In this document: piece after piece, positions 43,589 through 53,130 of the stretch
Numbering within the stretch: the stretch's first letter is position 1
Layout: the number at the start of each line of letters is the position of its first letter
Assembly (NCBI RefSeq): GCF_027925385.1
Contig: NZ_AP027142.1
Span: 2,214,001-2,278,000, forward strand
Length of the DNA stretch: 64,000 nucleotides
Source: Methylocystis iwaonis
GTDB lineage: Bacteria; Pseudomonadota; Alphaproteobacteria; Rhizobiales; Beijerinckiaceae
Direction of reading: 5' to 3'
The notes under the pieces: generated by a model
The model's input: the letters and a program-made list of their open reading frames with translations, nothing else
What the model was told of the DNA's origin: nothing
Database searches by the model: none
Translations under genes and position numbers: made by a program

Positions 43589-44959
43589 ATGAAGCCAGAC
43601 AGAGCCCTTCTGTTCTTCTGCGTGATTTTGGCCCTGCTCGCTTGGGCTCCTTTCGCCTTTTCGCAGGAGGACGCGGCGGCGCGAACTGTCGTCTATACGC
43701 TGCGGTCGGGGATCGCCGAGGGGCGGCTCGTCTTCCTTGGCGTCGGCGGCGCGATCGACGAGAAGGTCAATCCTGAGCTCGTCTTCCACGACGGCGAGCG
43801 CGCCCAGATCAATCTCGTCAACGGCGAGGGCGCGGAGCACGACATTGTCATCGAGTTTTACGGCGTGCGGTCGAACCGCGTCGTGGACAAGGGCGCGAGC
43901 AGCGCGGTCTCGTTCTTTGCCGACAAGACCGGCGAGTTTACCTATTACTGCTCGGTTCCCGGCCATCGCGACGCGGGCATGCAGGGCAAGATCAGGGTCG
44001 AGCCGGGGCCGCGCAGCAAGGCGAAGCTCGTCGCATCGGACATATCGCGCGATCCTTCCGACCTGCCCCCGCCGGTCGGCGCCCGAGGGCCGCGGACCTT
44101 GCGCGTCGATCTCACGACGACTGAAGTAGAAGGCCGGCTCGACGACAAGACGACCTATCAATTCTGGACCTTCGGCGGGAAGGTTCCCGGCCCCTTCATC
44201 CGGGCGCGGGTCGGCGATACGCTGGAAGTGCATTTGAAGAACGACTCCAGCAGCGTGCTGGCGCATTCGGTGGATTTTCACGCCGCCATCGGCCCCGGCG
44301 GCGGCGCGCGCTTTACGCAAGCCGATCCGGGCGAGGAAAAGGTCTTCAGCTTCGAAGCGACGACGCCCGGCCTCTTCGTCTACCACTGCGCCACGCCGAG
44401 CATTGCGCAGCATGTCGCCAATGGCATGTATGGCCTCGTGCTGATCGAGCCCGAGGGCGGATTGCCGGAGGCGGACCGCGAATTCTACGTCATGCAGGGC
44501 GAGCTTTATACGACCAAGCCTTTTGGGACCCAGGGCCGGCAGGAATTGGATTACGAAAAGCTGATGGCCGAGCAGCCGGAGTATTTCCTCTTCAACGGCG
44601 CCGTCGGCGCGCTGACGGCGGAGCATCCGCTACGGGCCGAGCGCGGCGAGAATATCCGTATCTTTTTCGGCGTCGGCGGGCCGAATTTTACCTCCTCGCT
44701 GCATCTGATCGGCGGCCTCTTCGATCGCGTCCGACGCGACGAGCCGCTGATTGTGCGCGAGAGAGGCGCACAAACGGTTTCGGTTGCCCCGGGGGACGCG
44801 GCGATTGTTGAATTCGACGTGCGGCGCGGCGGCCAATATGTTCTGATCGACCACGCGCTCTCCCGGATGGAGCGCGGCCTCGTCGGCGATCTGATCGTCG
44901 AGGGACCGCGCGACGACGCTTTGATGCATGAGGGGCCGGAGAGGCGGCGAGATGACTGA
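43589..44959 (+). CDS. nirK: copper nitrite reductase with N-terminal cupredoxin domain
   Basis: NirK reduces nitrite to nitric oxide in the periplasm. The 456-residue protein from the ATG at 43589 has a signal peptide (about 1-25) and three cupredoxin domains. The extra N-terminal one has a blue-copper site, H84, C121, H126, M131 (FTYYCSVPGHRDAGM). The NirK body has type 1 ligands H226, C267, H275, M280, type 2 ligands H231, H266, H422, and catalytic D229 and H372. This layout matches the Hyphomicrobium denitrificans enzyme, where the N-terminal domain may pass electrons. No nor or nos genes are near. Confidence 0.93.
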   Translation: MKPDRALLFFCVILALLAWAPFAFSQEDAAARTVVYTLRSGIAEGRLVFLGVGGAIDEKVNPELVFHDGERAQINLVNGEGAEHDIVIEFYGVRSNRVVDKGASSAVSFFADKTGEFTYYCSVPGHRDAGMQGKIRVEPGPRSKAKLVASDISRDPSDLPPPVGARGPRTLRVDLTTTEVEGRLDDKTTYQFWTFGGKVPGPFIRARVGDTLEVHLKNDSSSVLAHSVDFHAAIGPGGGARFTQADPGEEKVFSFEATTPGLFVYHCATPSIAQHVANGMYGLVLIEPEGGLPEADREFYVMQGELYTTKPFGTQGRQELDYEKLMAEQPEYFLFNGAVGALTAEHPLRAERGENIRIFFGVGGPNFTSSLHLIGGLFDRVRRDEPLIVRERGAQTVSVAPGDAAIVEFDVRRGGQYVLIDHALSRMERGLVGDLIVEGPRDDALMHEGPERRRDD

Positions 44960-44979
44960 GCGGTGGGATGAAATGAGCG

Positions 44980-45131
44980 CCCTCATCCGACCCCGCTTCG
45001 CGGGGCCACCTTCTCCCGTAAACGGGAGAAGGAATCGCGCTGAAACTTTGTTGTTCAAAAACCTTGGGGTTCTCCCTTCTCCCGCTTGCGGGAGAAGGTG
45101 GCCCCTGCGTCAGCAGGGGTCGGATGAGGGC
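44980..45131. repeat. palindromic repeat, family D, between convergent genes
   Basis: Outer arms CCCTCATCCGACCCCGC and GGGGTCGGATGAGGGC, inner arms CTTCTCCCGTAAACGGGAG and CTTCTCCCGCTTGCGGGAG. Near-identical to 21787-21942. Both copies lie between convergent genes, here nirK and the methyltransferase, whose stop overlaps the repeat end. Confidence 0.8.
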
Positions 45132-45896
45132 TCACGCGCCCCTGGCTTCGATCATCATAGCGTCGATCGAAAACGAGCCGTCTGCTTCGATCGCAAAATG
45201 CGCCCGCGTCTCGCGCGACGCCGCCGCCTGCAATGCCCGGATGGCGCGCAAATTTTCCTGCGGCTTGCGCATGCGTCCCGCCCAGGCGGCGACATCCATC
45301 CGCAGCCGCCATGTCTGCAGCCGCTCGACGGCAAAGCCCGACGCGGCGAGCGCGACGGCCCATTCCGCGATCGTATAGTTCCTCACATGAGAGGGATCGC
45401 GCAGAAGCTCGACGGCTTGCAGATGGGTGTCGAAAAGCGGTCTGGCGGGCGCATGGACGTCGATGAAGACCGCTGACCGCCCAGGCTTGAGCACCCGGCG
45501 CGCCTCGCGCAGACCACCGCTGAAATCGCGCCAGTGATGCGCCGAGAAGCGCGACGCCAGAAAATCGAACCAGCCTTCGGCGAAAGGCAGGCGCTCGGCG
45601 GGCCCCTCCACCGTTTCGATATTGGCGAGCCGTCTCTCGCGCGCCGTCGCGGCGACCGCCTCGAGCATTTCCGCCGATAAATCGAGCGCCGTCACCAGAC
45701 CTGCATGGCGCGCCATCGCATAAGAGACATGGCCGCCGCCGGCGCCAATGTCGAGCGCGCGCTCGGGCGCGATCGCGGCGACGATGTTTTCGAGAGCCTC
45801 GAGATCGGCCCCCTGCGCATGCACGGCGCTTTGGACATAGGCCTGCGCCCGCGGCCCGAATTGCGCGGCGACAACTGTTTCATGCGTGCGTTCCAT
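45132..45896 (-). CDS. class I SAM-dependent methyltransferase
   Basis: A 254-residue enzyme with ATG at 45896 behind GAAGGAGC. The SAM-binding Rossmann motif is ALDIGAGGGHVSYAMA, followed by the acidic end of strand 2 (VTALDLSAEML) and motif II-like PFAEGWFDFLASRFSAHHW. This UbiE/arsenite-type (Methyltransf_11) fold methylates small molecules or lipids; the substrate cannot be told. It is divergent from an HTH regulator with a 77-base gap, so that regulator probably controls it. Confidence 0.85.
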   Translation of the reverse strand: MERTHETVVAAQFGPRAQAYVQSAVHAQGADLEALENIVAAIAPERALDIGAGGGHVSYAMARHAGLVTALDLSAEMLEAVAATARERRLANIETVEGPAERLPFAEGWFDFLASRFSAHHWRDFSGGLREARRVLKPGRSAVFIDVHAPARPLFDTHLQAVELLRDPSHVRNYTIAEWAVALAASGFAVERLQTWRLRMDVAAWAGRMRKPQENLRAIRALQAAASRETRAHFAIEADGSFSIDAMMIEARGA

Positions 45897-45973
45897 CGGC
45901 TTGCTCCTTCGTTCCGGAGATCAGGATTGCGCGGCAATCAAACTGTTACAATTTAGATTACTATCCTATTATA

Positions 45974-46750
45974 ATGCCCTCCATGCTGGACGCGGACCAA
46001 AGGCGGCTGCTGGGAGATTTCATTCGCGCCCATCGCGAGCGGGCGCGGCCCGACGTCGCGGGCGGCCGCAGGCGCACGCCGGGCTTGCGCCGAGAGGAGC
46101 TGGCGGCGCGCGCTGGCATCAGCGCCACATGGTGCGCCTGGATCGAACAGGGGCGGTCCGTGCAGGCCTCGCCCGAGGCGCTCGGCCGCATCGCGCTGGC
46201 GCTGTCGCTGACGCCCGCCGAGCGCGCCTATCTGTTCGAGCTTGCCGGCCGCATCGACCCGGACGCGCCCGCGCCGCCGCAGATGGCGCCCGCCTCGCTG
46301 CAAGCCGCTATCGCCGCTTTCCGCCACCCGGCCTATGGCCTCGATTGCTGCTGGAACGCCTGCGCCTGGAACGAAGCGGCGGCGCGCTTGTTCTCCGGCT
46401 GGCTCGATGGCGCGCATCAGCGCAATCTCCTGCGTTTCGTGTTCCAGGACGCTGCGGCGCGCAATCTGCTGCCGGACTGGGAGACGCGGGCGCGCCGCCT
46501 TCTGAGCGAATTTCGTTCCGATTACGCGCATATGTTTCGCGACGCGCGCGTGCGTCGCTTCATCGACGACTTGCGGCGCGAGAGCGCTTTCTTTGCGCAA
46601 GCCTGGGAGGCGCAAGACGTTCTCAGCCGCGAAGGCGGGTTACGCGCCTTCGATCATCCGCAAGACGGCAGATTGCTGTTCGAGCAGCATTCCTTCACGC
46701 CCTCGGACGCGCCCTCTCACAAGCTCGTCTTGCTTCCTCCCGGGAATTGA
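45974..46750 (+). CDS. XRE-type HTH regulator with MmyB-like ligand-binding domain
   Basis: A 258-residue regulator. The N-terminal HTH (LGDFIRAHRERARPDVAG, then LRREELAARAGISATWCAWI and EQGRSVQASPEALGRIALAL) is followed by the MmyB-like domain (ALSLTPAERAYLFELAGRID, WNACAWNEAAARLF, FVFQDAAARNLLPDW) thought to bind a lipid-like ligand. Divergent from the methyltransferase. A TATAAT sits at 45970-45975 over the first ATG, so if it is the promoter the start is the second ATG at 45983 and the transcript could be leaderless. Confidence 0.85.
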   Translation: MPSMLDADQRRLLGDFIRAHRERARPDVAGGRRRTPGLRREELAARAGISATWCAWIEQGRSVQASPEALGRIALALSLTPAERAYLFELAGRIDPDAPAPPQMAPASLQAAIAAFRHPAYGLDCCWNACAWNEAAARLFSGWLDGAHQRNLLRFVFQDAAARNLLPDWETRARRLLSEFRSDYAHMFRDARVRRFIDDLRRESAFFAQAWEAQDVLSREGGLRAFDHPQDGRLLFEQHSFTPSDAPSHKLVLLPPGN

Positions 46751-46842
46751 CGACGTCAAATGTCAGGATGATATTAATCAAGCTTGCCACATTTCCCGCC
46801 TTGTCCTACCAAAAATTCCCGAAAATTGGATGGAGTAAGCGA

Positions 46843-48300
46843 ATGTCCGACATGGAGTTGTCGAACCTCCATGCCGTCGTCGAGGAAAGATTCCCCTTCT
46901 ACGCAAGGCTGCCTCTTCGCATTCTGGCCGACAAGGCAAAGCTTCCCCCGAAAGCGCACTACTTTCTTGCGCCCGCTCTCGGCGTAGCCCTGGCCGTGAT
47001 CGCGATCCTTGCGCGCGCCGCTCTGATCGGAACGGCGACGACCAAGGTCGCCTACATCACCCTTTTTCCAATGGTTCCCGTGGGCGCGCTGGTCGGCGGA
47101 TGGATCACCGGAACGACAGTCGCGCTGCTCGGCGCGGTCCTGTTGCACACCCTCATTCTTCCCCTCGGGGGCGCGGCCGACTGGCTTGCCTTGTTCGTCT
47201 TTTTGGGGAGCTGCGCGCTCATCATCGCCACCACCGAGCTGATGCATCGCGCCGAGGCGCGCGCCTTCAAGGCCGAAGCCATGGAAGCGCTGCAGAGCCA
47301 AATTCTGGAAGAGCGAAAACGAGGGGCCGACGCTCTGCGCGAAGCGCTGTCGCGTTTGGAAGCGACCTTCGAAAACGCCGCCGTGGGCATTGCCGAGGTG
47401 GCGCTCGACGGCCGATGGCTGCGTATGAATGAACGCTTATGCAACATCGTGGGTTATCGTCGCGACGAGCTGATGCAGATGAGAGCCGGCGACATCACCC
47501 ATGCCGAGGACCGCGCAGCGGATCGGGAAAATGTGCGCCGCCTCCTCTCGGGCGAGGCCAGAAGCTACTCCACGGAGAAGCGATATATTCGCAAGGACGG
47601 CAAGGTCGTTTGGGCGGATGTGACGGTGGGCATCGCGCGCAACGCCGCGGACCAGCCTGTCAATTTCGTGGCCGTTGTCGAAGACATAACGGCGCGCAAG
47701 GCCGCCGAGGCGCACAATCAGCTTCTGGTCGCGGAAATCAGCCATCGCGCCAATAATCTTCTCGCCGTCGTGCAAGCGATCGCCCAGCAGACCTCTTTCG
47801 AGGGCGACCCCAAAGCCTATGTCGCAAAGCTCGTCGAGCGAATTCAAAGCCTCGCGGCGAGCCAAACGCTGCTCGTGCGAAACGAATGGCAGGGGACGGA
47901 TCTTTGCGAGCTCGTGCGCGCGCAGCTCGCGCCCTATCGCGACCTGATCGGCGGGCGCATTGTCGCGAGTGGTCCGGCGATCCGCGTGAACGCCGCCGCC
48001 GCTCAGACGGTCGGCATGGCCCTCCATGAGCTTGCGACCAATGCCGCGAAATATGGCTCGTTGTCGTCCGAGGACGGAAAGGTGCGGATTGCGTGGCGCC
48101 TCGTCGACGATGAATTTATGCTGTCCTGGGAGGAAAGCGGCGGCCCGAAAGTGACGCCGCCGACCCGCAAGGGCTTCGGCAACACGGTTCTCGGCCGCAT
48201 GGCGGAACTCTCGGTGGGCGGAAAAACACGGTTGACCTTCGCGGAAGAAGGAGCAAGCTGGATGTTGAAGGCGCCGGCGGACAGGATTTTCGTGAGATAG
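46843..48300 (+). CDS. membrane PAS-domain HWE-family sensor histidine kinase
   Basis: A 485-residue kinase from the ATG at 46843 behind GGAG. Membrane helices cover about 40-130 (a DUF4118-like sensor region), then a short coiled coil, a PAS domain at about 170-285 with PAC end, and the HWE kinase core. The phospho-acceptor is H301 in AEISHRANNLLAVVQAIAQ. The catalytic domain has HELATNAAKYGSLSSEDGKV and the WxE motif LSWEESGGP that defines HWE kinases. The next gene, a stand-alone receiver, begins 3 bases later and is its likely partner. Confidence 0.9.
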   Translation: MSDMELSNLHAVVEERFPFYARLPLRILADKAKLPPKAHYFLAPALGVALAVIAILARAALIGTATTKVAYITLFPMVPVGALVGGWITGTTVALLGAVLLHTLILPLGGAADWLALFVFLGSCALIIATTELMHRAEARAFKAEAMEALQSQILEERKRGADALREALSRLEATFENAAVGIAEVALDGRWLRMNERLCNIVGYRRDELMQMRAGDITHAEDRAADRENVRRLLSGEARSYSTEKRYIRKDGKVVWADVTVGIARNAADQPVNFVAVVEDITARKAAEAHNQLLVAEISHRANNLLAVVQAIAQQTSFEGDPKAYVAKLVERIQSLAASQTLLVRNEWQGTDLCELVRAQLAPYRDLIGGRIVASGPAIRVNAAAAQTVGMALHELATNAAKYGSLSSEDGKVRIAWRLVDDEFMLSWEESGGPKVTPPTRKGFGNTVLGRMAELSVGGKTRLTFAEEGASWMLKAPADRIFVR

Positions 48301-48303
48301 TCG

Positions 48304-48678
48304 ATGCTGGACCCTGGCCAGAAAAGGCGCCGGATTCTTGTCGTCGAAGACGAGCCCATGGTCGCGATGTCGATCGAAATGCTCCTGGAGTTCGCGGGTT
48401 TCGAGAGCGCGGGGATCGCGGCCACGGTTGAAGAAGCGCTGAAGCTTGCCGCCCAAGGCGGCTACGACGCCGCCATATTGGACGCCAATCTCGCAGGCGT
48501 GTTCTCGGGCCCTGTCGCGGAAGCCCTGGGAGCGGCCGGGGCGCCGTTTCTCATATTGTCCGGCTATGATTCCGAGCAGCAGAGAGAGCGCTTTCCGCCG
48601 GGCACTGTCATTCTCCAAAAGCCTTGCCGGCCGGACGCGATCATCGAGGCGCTACGCGCTTTTTTGCCCGCAGACTGA
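48304..48678 (+). CDS. single-domain response regulator
   Basis: A 124-residue receiver domain with no output module. The acidic pair is EDE (15-17, in ILVVEDEPMV), the phospho-acceptor is D60 in AAILDANLAG, and the conserved Lys is in VILQKPCRPD. Such receivers act as phosphate sinks or relay proteins, and with HWE kinases sometimes regulate alphaproteobacterial stress signalling. It starts 3 bases after the kinase. No sigma factor or anti-sigma gene is next to the pair. Confidence 0.88.
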   Translation: MLDPGQKRRRILVVEDEPMVAMSIEMLLEFAGFESAGIAATVEEALKLAAQGGYDAAILDANLAGVFSGPVAEALGAAGAPFLILSGYDSEQQRERFPPGTVILQKPCRPDAIIEALRAFLPAD

Positions 48679-48720
48679 GGGTGGATGGAGGGCTATTCCG
48701 CACCATTCTGCTTTTTACCG

Positions 48721-48846
48721 CCGTCATTGCGAGGAGGCGGAGCCGACGAAGCAATCCAGGGCCGCATCGCCGCCCTGGATTGCTTCGCTTCGCTCGCAAT
48801 GACGGGGTCTGAGTAAAACCAGCGCTTTTGTCGCTCTGGATTCTCG
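48721..48846 (-). repeat. composite palindromic repeat (family A remnant plus 'CATTGCGAG' hairpin)
   Basis: On the minus strand: AATCCAGAGCGACAAAAGCG, then CTGGTTTTACTCAGACCC, CGTCATTGCGAGCGAAGCG, arms GAAGCAATCCAGGGC and GCCCTGGATTGCTTC, ending CCTCGCAATGACGGC. Head and tail of family A are missing. It fills part of 48679-48920. Confidence 0.78.
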
Positions 48847-48920
48847 CGCGCGAGGATGCGTGCGCTGTGGGGATAAGCCCGGTCATGACGATCCCCGAAA
48901 TATGTGACACCCTTGGCCCT

Positions 48921-49775
48921 ATGACCCTGCTCCGCGCGCTTTACGCCGCCTATCTCAAATTCAACGACGACGACGGCTGGGCGATTGCGAGCCATATCGC
49001 GCTCTCGATCCTCACCTCGCTTTTTCCTTTTCTCATTTTCGTCACGGCGCTCGCCGGCTTCTTCGGTCTGAAGAGCGAGGCCGACGCCGCCACCACTCTT
49101 ATCTTCGAGAACTGGCCGCCGAATATCGCCGAGCCCATCGCCGCCGAAATCCGCAATGTCGTCACCCGGCCGCGCGGCGGGCTGCTCACCGTCGGCGCGC
49201 TTCTTGCCATTTTCTTCTCGTCGAGCGGCGTCGAGTCGCTGCGCATCGCGCTGAACCGCGCCTATAATCAGCGCGACCAGCGGCCCTGGTGGCTGTTGCG
49301 CCTGGAATCGATTCTCTACGTCTTCCTCGGCGCCGCCTCGCTGCTCGCCATCGCTTTTCTCATGGTGCTGGCCCCGCTTGCCCGCGCGCTCGCCGAAAAA
49401 CACGCCCCCGGCCTGATGCGGGAGCTCGAGCCGCTCTACGGGCCGGTGCGCTATGGCGTCACATCCTCGGTCGTCGGCGTCGGCGTGCTGGGCGCGCATA
49501 TTCTGCTGCCGGCGGGGCGCCCGCGGCTTCTCGACCTCGCGCCCGGCTTCGCGCTGACGCTGCTCGCCTCCCTCGCCTTCGGCGCGGGCTTTGGGGCCTA
49601 TCTCGCGAGATTTGCGATCAATTACGTTTCAACCTATGCGGGTCTCGCCTCGATCATGATGGCGATCGTCTTCCTGCAGACCCTGGCGGTGATCTTCATT
49701 TATGGGGCCGAGCTGAACCAGGCGACCGCAAGATCGGGCGAACGGATGCAACCTGAGGGGTTAAGCGCCTCTTAA
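48921..49775 (+). CDS. YihY/BrkB-family inner membrane protein
   Basis: A 285-residue polytopic protein from the ATG at 48921; in-frame ATGs at 48885 and 48828 are possible but no start has a strong ribosome binding site. The family signature is seen in [20 protein letters not shown] and [20 protein letters not shown], and near the end [20 protein letters not shown] with FIYGAELNQ. About six membrane helices. The family was once annotated as ribonuclease BN in error; its function is not settled. It lies on the same strand 74 bases before ftsK. Confidence 0.85.
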   Translation: MTLLRALYAAYLKFNDDDGWAIASHIALSILTSLFPFLIFVTALAGFFGLKSEADAATTLIFENWPPNIAEPIAAEIRNVVTRPRGGLLTVGALLAIFFSSSGVESLRIALNRAYNQRDQRPWWLLRLESILYVFLGAASLLAIAFLMVLAPLARALAEKHAPGLMRELEPLYGPVRYGVTSSVVGVGVLGAHILLPAGRPRLLDLAPGFALTLLASLAFGAGFGAYLARFAINYVSTYAGLASIMMAIVFLQTLAVIFIYGAELNQATARSGERMQPEGLSAS

Positions 49776-49848
49776 CCCAGCTTTTTTACCCTCGCCGAGA
49801 GTCGGCGCGCCGCAATGGCCGCGCCGCGCCACGCGGGCTTCTGGTGAC

Positions 49849-52395
49849 ATGCGCAGCCATAGATTTGGTCTCTTCCCCGAACAGCTCCGCGAATTCACCG
49901 CCCATCGCCTTGCCGAGGCGGCCGGGGCCTTGATGCTGGCCTGCGCCGGCGCCGCGACTGTGGCGCTGGTGAGCTGGTCGGCGCGCGATCCCTCGCTCAA
50001 CCATGCGACCGGCGGCCATGTCCGCAATCTTCTCGGACATCCCGGCGCGATCGTCGCCGATCTGCTCATGCAGCTCTTGGGCCTCGGCGCGGTCGCCGTG
50101 CTCCTGCCGCTCGCGGCGCAGGGGCTGCGCATCATCAAGCGCCGCCGCATCGAGCGCGCGCCGCTGCGGCTCGGCCTGTGGATTGCCGGCATCTTCGCGA
50201 CCGCCGCCACGGCGTCGTTCCTGCCGCCGACCGACCGCTGGCCCCTGCCGACGGGGCTCGGCGGCGTCGCCGGCGACGCCATTCTCGCCGTGCCGCGCGC
50301 CATTTCCGCGGGCTCCGGTTCCGTCATGGCGATCTTCGGCGTCGCCGCCGCTTTCGTCGCCATCCTCTCGGTGAGCGGCGCGGCGGGCCTCGGCTTCGAG
50401 AGCCAAAACGACATCCGCGAAGAAGCTTTCGACGAGCAAGCGCCCGCCGCCTACGCCGAGGACGACGAGGACCGGGCCGGAGAGCCCGGTTTCGCGCTGA
50501 TCTCGCTCGGCGCGCTGATCCATACCGGGCTGACGCTGAAATGCTGGGCTGTGCGGCTCTTTGCAAAGCTGCGCGCCCGCGCGGCGGCGCCCGCGACGGA
50601 AAAACCCGCCCCTGCGCATCCGCGCGTCGAGCCGACCTTCGACGACGTCGAGACCTATCCGACCTTCACACGCCGCGCGCGCCCGCTCGACGAAGACGAA
50701 GAGGATTCGCGCCCTGTCGCCGCAGCCCGCGCGCCTGCGCCGACCCCGCGCCAGCAGGCCGGCGCCCGCCAGGCGGAAACGCCCGCCGCCCCCGCCCCAA
50801 AGCGCGTCAGCCGCGAGCCCACGCGGGCGCCCACCCGCGCCGCGCCGGAAGCCTATGAGTATCCCGAGCTGGAACTCCTCGCCGAGCCCAAGAACAAGGG
50901 CGGGGCCGTTACTGTTTCGGAGGACATCCTCGAATCCAACGCCCGCGTGCTCGAAGGGGTGCTGGAAGACTTCTCGGTGCGCGGCGAGATCATCAATGTC
51001 CGCCCCGGCCCGGTGGTCACGCTTTACGAGCTGGAGCCCGCGCCCGGCATCAAATCCTCGCGCGTGATCGGCCTCGCCGACGACATCGCCCGCTCCATGT
51101 CGGCGGTCTCGGCGCGCGTCGCCGTGGTGCCGGGCCGCAACGCCATCGGCATCGAGCTGCCCAATCAGCGCCGCGAGACGGTCTTTCTGCGCGAGATCGT
51201 CGCCAGCGACGATTTCCTGCACTCGAAGCACAAGCTCGCCATCGCGCTCGGCAAGACGATCGGCGGCGAGCCGGTGATCGTCGATCTCGCCCGCATGCCG
51301 CATCTGCTCGTCGCCGGCACCACCGGCTCGGGCAAGTCGGTCGCGATCAACACCATGATCCTGTCGCTGCTCTATCGGCTGAAGCCCGAGGAATGCCGGC
51401 TCATCATGGTCGATCCGAAGATGCTGGAGCTCTCGGTCTACGACAACATCCCCCATCTCCTCACGCCTGTCGTCACCGACCCCAAGAAGGCGGTGGTGGC
51501 GCTCAAATGGGCTGTGCGTGAGATGGAGGACCGCTACAAGAAAATGTCGAAGGTCGGCGTGCGCAATATCGACGGCTTCAACGCCCGCGTCGCCGAAGCG
51601 CAGGCCAAGGGCGAGATCATCACCCGCACCGTGCAGACGGGCTTCGACCGCGAGACCGGCGAAGCGATCTTCGAGCATGAGGAGATGGACCTCTCCGCCC
51701 TGCCCTATATCGTCGTCATCGTCGACGAAATGGCCGACCTCATGCTCGTCGCCGGCAAGGACATCGAAGGCGCGATCCAGCGCCTCGCGCAAATGGCCCG
51801 CGCCGCCGGCATCCATCTCATCATGGCGACCCAGCGCCCCTCGGTCGACGTCATCACCGGCACGATCAAGGCGAATTTCCCGACCCGCATCTCCTTCCAG
51901 GTGACGTCCAAGATCGACAGCCGCACCATTCTCGGCGAGCAAGGCGCCGAGCAACTGCTCGGCCAGGGCGACATGCTTTACATGGCCGGCGGCGGCCGCA
52001 TCTCGCGCGTGCACGGGCCGTTTGTGTCCGACGCCGAGGTCGAGCATGTGGTGGCGCATCTGAAAGCCCAGGGCGCGCCGCAATATCTCGACAACATCAC
52101 CTCGGAGGACGACGAAGGCGGCGAGGACGGCGAGGCGCCGGCGCCCGGCTCCATGGACGCCGAGGAAGGCGGCGACCTCTACGACCGCGCCGTCAATATC
52201 GTGCTGCGCGACAAGAAATGCTCGACGAGCTACATCCAGCGGCGTCTGTCGGTGGGCTACAACAAGGCCGCCTCGCTCGTGGAGCGCATGGAGAAGGAGG
52301 GCGTTGTGTCCGCCCCGAACCATGCGGGCAAGCGCGAGATTTTGGTGGGCGGCGGCGTGGATCGCGGGGCGTTCGATATAGAGGCGGCGGAGTGA
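49849..52395 (+). CDS. ftsK: DNA translocase FtsK
   Basis: FtsK pumps chromosomal DNA at the division septum and activates dif recombination. The 848-residue protein has four N-terminal membrane helices (about 20-200), a Pro/Ala-rich linker (about 250-345), the motor domain with Walker [10 protein letters not shown] starting at about residue 490, Walker [15 protein letters not shown] and [19 protein letters not shown], and the C-terminal gamma winged-helix ([20 protein letters not shown]), which reads KOPS sequences. The short linker is typical of alphaproteobacteria. lolA, its usual neighbour, is 2.7 kb away. Confidence 0.95.
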   Translation: MRSHRFGLFPEQLREFTAHRLAEAAGALMLACAGAATVALVSWSARDPSLNHATGGHVRNLLGHPGAIVADLLMQLLGLGAVAVLLPLAAQGLRIIKRRRIERAPLRLGLWIAGIFATAATASFLPPTDRWPLPTGLGGVAGDAILAVPRAISAGSGSVMAIFGVAAAFVAILSVSGAAGLGFESQNDIREEAFDEQAPAAYAEDDEDRAGEPGFALISLGALIHTGLTLKCWAVRLFAKLRARAAAPATEKPAPAHPRVEPTFDDVETYPTFTRRARPLDEDEEDSRPVAAARAPAPTPRQQAGARQAETPAAPAPKRVSREPTRAPTRAAPEAYEYPELELLAEPKNKGGAVTVSEDILESNARVLEGVLEDFSVRGEIINVRPGPVVTLYELEPAPGIKSSRVIGLADDIARSMSAVSARVAVVPGRNAIGIELPNQRRETVFLREIVASDDFLHSKHKLAIALGKTIGGEPVIVDLARMPHLLVAGTTGSGKSVAINTMILSLLYRLKPEECRLIMVDPKMLELSVYDNIPHLLTPVVTDPKKAVVALKWAVREMEDRYKKMSKVGVRNIDGFNARVAEAQAKGEIITRTVQTGFDRETGEAIFEHEEMDLSALPYIVVIVDEMADLMLVAGKDIEGAIQRLAQMARAAGIHLIMATQRPSVDVITGTIKANFPTRISFQVTSKIDSRTILGEQGAEQLLGQGDMLYMAGGGRISRVHGPFVSDAEVEHVVAHLKAQGAPQYLDNITSEDDEGGEDGEAPAPGSMDAEEGGDLYDRAVNIVLRDKKCSTSYIQRRLSVGYNKAASLVERMEKEGVVSAPNHAGKREILVGGGVDRGAFDIEAAE

Positions 52396-52455
52396 GAGCG
52401 TGGGCTCGGCCTTCCTGTCGTTGATAAAGGCAGCGACCGGGATTACTGTGAGTCC

Positions 52456-52695
52456 ATGAAAAACATCACAGTAACCGTGGACGATGACACCTATCGCCGC
52501 GCTCGCATCAAAGCTGCTGCGGAAGACACATCGGTTTCCGCCGTTGTCCGGCGGTTCCTGATCGACTTCGCCGCGTCCGAAACCGAATTCGAACAACTAA
52601 AGCGCGAGGAGAAAGAGCTTCGCGCCCAGATTTCGACCTTCCGCGCGGCCGACCGCCTCTCACGCGACGACATCCATGCGAGACGCGGCAAGTGA
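52456..52695 (+). CDS. ribbon-helix-helix antitoxin (CopG-like)
   Basis: A 79-residue protein opening MKNITVTVDDDTYRRARIKA, then EDTSVSAVVRRFLIDFAASE, the strand-helix-helix pattern of RHH DNA-binding antitoxins, with a charged C-terminal tail for toxin binding. Its stop overlaps the GTG start of a PIN-domain gene (GTGA), a standard VapBC arrangement. The toxin frame carries a premature stop, so the antitoxin may be the surviving partner. Confidence 0.82.
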   Translation: MKNITVTVDDDTYRRARIKAAAEDTSVSAVVRRFLIDFAASETEFEQLKREEKELRAQISTFRAADRLSRDDIHARRGK

Positions 52696-53114
52696 CAGAT
52701 AGCGTCGCCGGCTTTCTCGACACCAATATCCTGCTCTACTCGATCAGCCGTGACCCAGCCGAAAACGCCAAGCGCGAGCGTGCAATAGCGTTGCTCGACC
52801 GGGATGACTGGCGCTAGTCCGTCCAAGTGCTGCAAGAATTTTACGTCCAAGCCACACGCCCCTCCCGTGCAGATCCGCTCCCGCACCACATTGCAGCGGG
52901 CCTGGTGCGCACATGGATGCGCTTTCGCGTGCAAGACGTTACGTCCGAGATATTGATTGCCGCTCTCAGCATCAAGGCGCGCTACGGCTTTTCTTACTGG
53001 GACGCGGCGATCATTGCCGCCGCGATCGCCCAAGGATGCGGCGAGCTTTATTCCGAAGATATGTCGCACGGACAAGTCGTAGAAGGCGTGCGGATCATCG
53101 ATCCATTTAGGTAG
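52692..53114 (+). pseudogene. VapC-type PIN-domain toxin with in-frame amber codon
   Basis: From the GTG at 52692 the frame reads VTDSVAGFLDTNILLYSISR up to LDRDDWR and then a TAG at 52815-52817 (codon 42), after which the same frame continues SVQVLQEFYVQATRP, SIKARYGFSYWDAAIIAAAI and GELYSEDMSHGQVVEGVRII to a stop at 53112. The PIN Asp residues are D10-equivalent (FLDTN), the WDAAI Asp and the SEDM Asp, so all but the stop are normal. At that position relatives usually have Leu, and TTG or TCG to TAG is a single change. It is inactive unless the amber is suppressed. Confidence 0.85.
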
Positions 53115-53130
53115 GAGAAGTGACAACCGA

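Noticed and set aside
45886..46842. An N-terminal extension of the histidine kinase through the HTH regulator gene
   Set aside because: It overlaps the HTH regulator in another frame and is Arg-rich; the kinase has a well-placed GGAG before the ATG at 46843.
49786..52596. A 936-codon frame opposite ftsK
   Set aside because: Antisense shadow caused by GC-rich third positions; ftsK has clear Walker motifs.
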